From: Pristionchus mayeri
Taxonomy: Eukaryota; Nematoda; Chromadorea; Rhabditida; Neodiplogasteridae
Length of the DNA stretch: 64,000 nucleotides
NCBI GenBank assembly: GCA_036245805.1
Contig: BTRK01000006.1
Location: 1,963,613-2,027,612 of the forward strand
Direction: 5' to 3'
This document shows positions 60,201-64,000 of the stretch, one piece after another (position 1 is the first letter of the stretch; each line of letters starts with the position of its first letter). The position numbers and the translations under genes were made by a program. A model generated the notes under the pieces. It saw nothing but the letters and a program-made list of their open reading frames with translations, ran no database searches and was not told the origin of the DNA.

Positions 60201-63200
60201 CATTACTTGGATACAGTTCTTTCAATGTGAAAAAAATCTTAGTCATATGTATGACCCGGCGAAAATTATCTGACCCAGCGCTAATTTTGACCTACCGTAA
60301 TCATAAACTGTTTTTTCCACCATTCCCAGTCTTTTCGAAACGTTGCGAAACGTTTTGACGGTGGCGGGCACCGAACCCCCAACTGTATGTTTTCCAGCCC
60401 ATCGTGTTAGCCACTCGGCCATGAGAAAAATACAATAGTATATCCTAATTTTTTTAAATAATAGCACGGTCATGGTTCACGAAAGAAACAATTTAATTGC
60501 TGCGTTTTTGAAAAAGTTATGAATGTGCTCCAAAGAATAATGGTTGCTCCATCGCTAAATTCGCCATGTCCTCGCGATGTACTGGCAATTTTGCCCAATT
60601 TCCGATGGTCAAATGTTGTCCGGGCCTGACTACTCTCCTGCATACTCAAGAAGATAAAAATATCGCGTAGATTTTGTGGGAGATTGCAAAATGTGGTCGG
60701 ACGCACGGACGCACGGACGCACGGACGTACACACACCACTTTTCGGTATTTTTCTCGTATCTTTGCCCATACACTCGGTCTTTTTTCTGCATGAAATGTC
60801 TTCCTTTGCCGACGGCCACCTGTATCAGTTTTGAAATTGGTAGTACGTTGTGTGGTTTTTGCCGGACAGAATGTCCGTTCGAACAGACACTGGACATACA
60901 TCTATGTTTGGTTGTCCTGAAAATTTTGCCGGAGGGACCGAAACTGGACTTGTGCCTGCTGAGCATGTGCCCCGATGCTGCACACAGCGCCCCCACTCCC
61001 ACACCCCCACAAACACGACAGCGAAAAAAGCTTTCGGTTTACTAGTAATATAGCAACAACTTCAGTGTGGTTTTTACTCTTCAAGACAAAGGAGGGATTA
61101 GGATCACCTTTACATTCCATCGAGTAAACATCAGTTACAGCTTTCACATTATCTTACTTCAAACTATCACTATTTGTTCCTCTAAATTTAGGGACCGTGT
61201 GATCGCATTCAAAACGATATACGATTTGCAGCGATGCGAATCAAGTGAACAAATTGATGGAGCAGAACGCGGAGTTGAGAGAGAACAAAGCGAAGTGAGC
61301 TCACTAGTGATGCCACAACGGCGCGCGCTCTCCTCGTTTCACACGCTCTCTCGCCGGTCAGACAGAACGAGAGAGCGTGTGAAACGAGGAGAGCGCGCGC
61401 CCCGTTTTGTCATCACTAGAGCTCACGAACAATACATTTTTGCGGTTGATTCAATCTCATCGTGATGGCATCGTGTAAAATTGTGAGAAAGCAAATGTCA
61501 TACTCACTATCATAGTTCCGAGGCGGATATAAAGAGAGGAACCTATTTGAGCACATACTGAGGTTACGCTTGAGTCATGAATGCAAGCGCGGCTCTTGAG
61601 CAAATTCATCAATAAACAATTCTTGTTTTCATCCAAGACATACTTGCAACTCTCATGGAGATCTTCTTCGAGCTGCTGTACGAGGCTTATAAGATACTGT
61701 TGTTGATCTACCATAACATATGTGCTCGACCGTAATGCTTTTCTCTCATGTTGACTCTCATGTCTTCTCTGTATCCCGTCTAGTCCGTAGTCTCTGACAG
61801 TGACTATCCCTGTTAACGGAGCCATTCATGCGGTACCTCCTTGGGGTAATGTATCCTACCGTACTCCGACGATATCCTTGTATACTGCTTCCTACCGTAA
61901 TCTGATGATATCCTTGCATACTGTATCTTACCGTACTCGGATGATGTCCATGCAGACTGTGGTACTCGACTTGATCAATGCTCATGGATGGGCTTCCTCA
62001 TCGATGTTATTGGCTTCTGCTGGCACTAGGTCGGATGGGAACTATGGCGTCATGCCGCCTTTCCTATATCAAAAGCGACATGATGTAATAGTTCACATCC
62101 GACGTAAGAGACAGAACGAGAGAGCGTGTGAAACGAGGAGAGCGCGCGCCCCGTTTTGTCATCACTAGAGCTCACGAACAATACATTTTTGCGGTTGCCG
62201 GCCACAGTTGTGTTGTAAAGACAGAAAGGGTTATACAAACGAACGATTGAGCACATGCTGTTCGTTCTTGTGGCAATAGTATTACTAACCTTTCAAGTCA
62301 TTCTATCATAATGCGTTATTTTTAATACAACAAAATTTCCCTGAGAGCTTGTTTCCATTGTTTCGATACGCTTTCTAGGTACACGAAGCGCTCTCGAGAG
62401 GACGGGGCACACATCTTCCAGTTGAAGGAGGAAATAGAGAAGTAAGAGTTTATTGGACAGTGGTGGTTATTATTTCCCTAATGTAGATCAATGAGAATCG
62501 GTTAATCTAATCGGAGGACTTGAGGGTTGGACAAGCATGGAGCAATTAGAGAGGGCGAGCTAAATTTCGAATTTTGCTTTGCAGCCTGAAGAAACGCAGC
62601 AAGGAGCGCGAGAGACTTGAGAAGGGACTGGAAGCTGCGGAGGGTCGTGTGAAGAAACTAACGAGAAAGAAGAAAAAACTGTTAGTTATTGCGAGCTTCA
62701 TCGCATCAAATATTAGTCCACATGTCCCGTTCTAATGGACCGATTTCGCAATCAGAACAGAAGGGATGACATTGCGATTTATATGCAGTGTAGATTGAGA
62801 AGGACTGTGAATTATAACGAGATCAAACTTACGAAAGGTAAAGGTAAAGGTGCAGCCATGAAAAGCGATTTTACAGTCGTAAACGAATAGGCTAGGGGGT
62901 GTAGTGCGGTGAGGCCGATTACTTCTAGGATTATGTAACACTGCCGTCCGAATAGAAATCTGACATATTCAGATTATTTGTAAAATAATCAGTTGTAGAT
63001 CTAAGAAAGTGAGCGAGGCGGAGGAAGTAAGGACTCGATTGGAGACAGAGAGGGACGAGTTGCGGAGTTGGAGTTGCACTCAAGAAGTCGAATGAAGAAG
63101 CGGGGAAAGCGTGAGTGATCCTTGACCGTCGATGTGTCGGCTCTGTTTTCGAATCGGGGCCCCAAAAAATTATCGGCGTCCCATGCCTGCCCATGGGACC

Positions 63201-63573
63201 CCGATATTTCTCACGGCCCCCGTGTCGAAAACAGAGTCGAAGTCTCGACGTATCTGGAATCATATACAGGGTGCGAGAAAAGTATGGTGACAAGTATTTT
63301 ACGTAATATCTCGCGAAGTAATGATAGCATAGATTCCTGCTTTCGCCATTGTATGCCTGCATACAGTACCTCCAATAATTTTATCACAGTTCCCCATCTA
63401 TCGATTTTGTCTTTCAGAGCTTTTCGATTTTCAAGTTCGAAAAAATGGGCCCTTGGCCCGCAGCTCATTTTTCTCTTTAATTAATAATAAAAAATCTTCG
63501 GATAATAATTCCCTTACTTGCTCAACTGTAGGATGATCTCGGAGAAGAGCTGGAACGACTAGAGCAAGTACTT
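57224..63573 (+). CDS. Coiled-coil protein, multi-exon, ends not found
   Basis: Exons by open frame, splice signals and phase: 57224-57290, 57640-57703, 57809-57859, 57943-57986, 58276-(about 58343), 58584-58748, 59060-59169, 59357-59422, 59592-59621, 61232-61294, 62379-62441, 62585-62680, 62999-63110 and 63532-63573. Peptides are strongly helical and charged: RIAELSALLVASEAKLKEVQ, ETAEEMRQIAAELETEKEKA, TSLAEANERVEEEKRKARQ, NKLMEQNAELRENKA, RLEKGLEAAEGRVKKLTRKK and DDLGEELERLEQVL. A long parallel coiled coil is likely; the partner and cellular role are unknown. The joins from 59169 to 62680 are all in phase. Two are not: exon 58276 leads to the wrong phase for 58584, and exon 62999 meets an in-frame TGA at 63,093. 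Several introns are filled with MITEs. No domain outside the coil was recognised. Confidence 0.65.
57309..57470. mobile_element. Inverted-repeat element, GGCACTTCTT family
   Basis: Starts GGCACTTCTTGGATAATTGG and ends with the complement CAATTATCCAGGAAGTGCC. 162 bp, C-rich left arm and G-rich right arm. Sits in an intron of the coiled-coil gene. Confidence 0.75.
58076..58267. mobile_element. MITE with GCACTAGGTCGGATG ends, at a splice acceptor (TSD CGTTGTAG)
   Basis: 192 bp fold-back: left end GCACTAGGTCGGATGATCAC, right end complement GTGATCATCCGACCTAGTGC. Perfect 8-bp duplication CGTTGTAG at 58,068-58,075 and 58,268-58,275, hAT type. The right copy ends exactly at the exon starting 58,276, so the duplicated bases are the 3' splice site. 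Confidence 0.85.
58464..58575. mobile_element. Hairpin MITE, hAT type, at a splice acceptor (TSD (A/C)TCCACAG)
   Basis: 112 bp starting TAGGGATGGCTTCGCAAGAA and ending with the diverged complement. Duplications ATCCACAG (58,456-58,463) and CTCCACAG (58,576-58,583), 7 of 8 matching. The right copy is the acceptor of exon 58,584. Confidence 0.85.
59640..60130 (-). repeat. SINE-like repeat copy 1 (tRNA-Ser/Leu-like head)
   Basis: The minus strand carries ATGGCCGAGTGGCTAAC (A box), and the plus-strand far end has GCCGGAGGGACC and GTAATATAGCAAC. A second copy with the same parts in the same order is at 60,225-61,055. No B box in this copy, so it is truncated or diverged. Confidence 0.55.
60225..61055 (-). 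repeat. SINE-like repeat copy 2 with tRNA-Ser-like head and microsatellite
   Basis: On the minus strand near 60,420, ATGGCCGAGTGGCTAACAC gives the A box and GGTTCGGTGCC a near B box, about tRNA distance apart. The tail ends GTAATATAGCAAC as in copy 1. The interior holds a (GGACGCAC)n run at about 60,697-60,728. Non-coding. Confidence 0.55.
61305..61418. mobile_element. Hairpin MITE, hAT type, 10 bp after a splice donor (TSD GAGCTCAC)
   Basis: 114 bp: TAGTGATGCCACAACGG at the left, complement TTGTCATCACTA at the right, long GC-rich arms (GCGCGCGCTCTCCTCGTTTC). Perfect duplication GAGCTCAC at 61,297-61,304 and 61,419-61,426, starting at the third base of the intron after exon 61232-61294. Confidence 0.88.
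61361..62197 (+). repeat. 88-bp direct repeat flanking 661 bp of inserted DNA
   Basis: 61,361-61,448 (right half of the MITE and its flank) is repeated without visible change at 62,110-62,197. The DNA between holds three copies of a 36-bp repeat (TACCGTA...GATATCCTTG) at about 61,850-61,965 and a GCACTAGGTCGGATG MITE end at about 62,026. In the intron between coiled-coil exons 61,294 and 62,379. Confidence 0.8.
62681..62998. other. Coiled-coil gene intron, no recognised feature
   Basis: 318 bp between two exons. Short GGTAAAGGTAAAGGT repeat near 62,837; nothing else seen. Confidence 0.4.
63124..63251. mobile_element. Small inverted-repeat element in the last visible intron
   Basis: GTCGATGTGTCGGCTCTGTT at the left and TCGAAAACAGAGTCGAAGTC at the right form imperfect arms around a GC-rich centre. 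No clear target duplication. Confidence 0.5.
63267..63310 (+). mobile_element. Solo mariner-like terminus
   Basis: TA followed by CAGGGTGCGAGAAAAGTATG, a Tc1/mariner-style end. The other end was not found before 64,000, so this is a truncated copy or the element continues past the window. Confidence 0.4.
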
Positions 63574-64000
63574 GTGATGTCCTTTCTATATGAGAGGAAT
63601 CGCGAAAGAATTGCCTATTTTTGGGGATATGCGGCGGTAGAATTCAAAATCAATTAATTCGGCTGAACATTATGCATAAAGTATTTCAAATGATGCTCTT
63701 TCGATCTGCGTTGTCAGAATTTTGATATCGGTCGTCATCGTCGAGATTCAGAAGTCCAAATATGGGACATTCACTTTTCAGGTGTCAAATCGAGCCCACT
63801 TAAATGACCATAACTCCGTTTAAAATGAAGATAGAAACTCGTTCTTTGTTTAGAAATTAAGCTAAAAACTTTCTCTACCACATTTATGTTCAACTTGTCA
63901 TTCATCGTGTACGTCCCAGTGCGGGGTGGTCGGGTCGACCATAAATTACCTGTCCCTGTAAATCGGAATTTCTGCACAAACTCATTATGGGCAATTGATA
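63574..64000. other. Right edge, no recognised feature
   Basis: Presumed intron or downstream DNA of the coiled-coil gene. No exon with both splice sites was identified. Confidence 0.3.

Noticed and set aside
61457..61825. 122-codon minus-strand frame
   Set aside because: Lies in the recently inserted intron segment, overlaps a 36-bp tandem repeat and shows no recognisable domain or splice sites.

Overview
The window reads as a nematode nuclear genome, most likely a rhabditid. The evidence is short introns ending in TTTTCAG-type acceptors, a MATH-BTB (BATH) gene, a cluster of small secreted TIMP-like genes, and Helitrons carrying heat-shock elements, a combination known from Caenorhabditis. 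The species cannot be named from the sequence. No operon, rRNA gene or CRISPR array is present, and no confident functional tRNA was found.

Left third (1-30,749): two Helitrons of one family lie tail to tail. The first (+ strand, entering from beyond the left edge, ending at 22,996) carries at least 17 kb of a 120/121-bp satellite (1-17,008), a short 39-bp heat-shock-element (HSE) array (17,009-17,191), a broken RepHel gene (17,629-22,869) and a terminal 40-bp palindrome. The second (- strand, 24,784-30,749) is non-autonomous and has the same parts in the same order: 5' end, about 430 bp of the 120-bp satellite, about 4.4 kb of 39-bp repeat (about 113 units, each with a perfect four-block HSE), a GA/CT-rich tract and the 3' palindrome. 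It sits in an intron of a minus-strand host gene.

Middle (23.3-46.0 kb): at least eleven exons of that host gene (gene A, unrecognised family) lie between 34,757 and 23,352, with two paralogous, 5'-truncated copies B (-, 36,476-42,080) and C (+, 42,247-46,042). B and C form an inverted duplication with arms of roughly 2.8 kb. Their shared introns reveal MITE insertions, and serve as an empty-site control for the Helitron in gene A.

Right third (46.7-64 kb): a MATH-BTB gene (46,763-49,057), three complete TIMP-like genes (one minus, two plus, around a shared 850-bp upstream region) plus a terminal-exon relic, and a long plus-strand coiled-coil gene (57,224 to at least 63,573). This part is peppered with short hairpin MITEs that have 8-bp target-site duplications (hAT type). 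Four of these insertions sit at splice sites; in three of them the target-site duplication copies the donor or acceptor itself.

The most interesting system is the Helitron pair: a mobile element that has accumulated hundreds of HSF-1-type binding blocks and a separate 17-kb satellite, with one copy lodged inside an intron.
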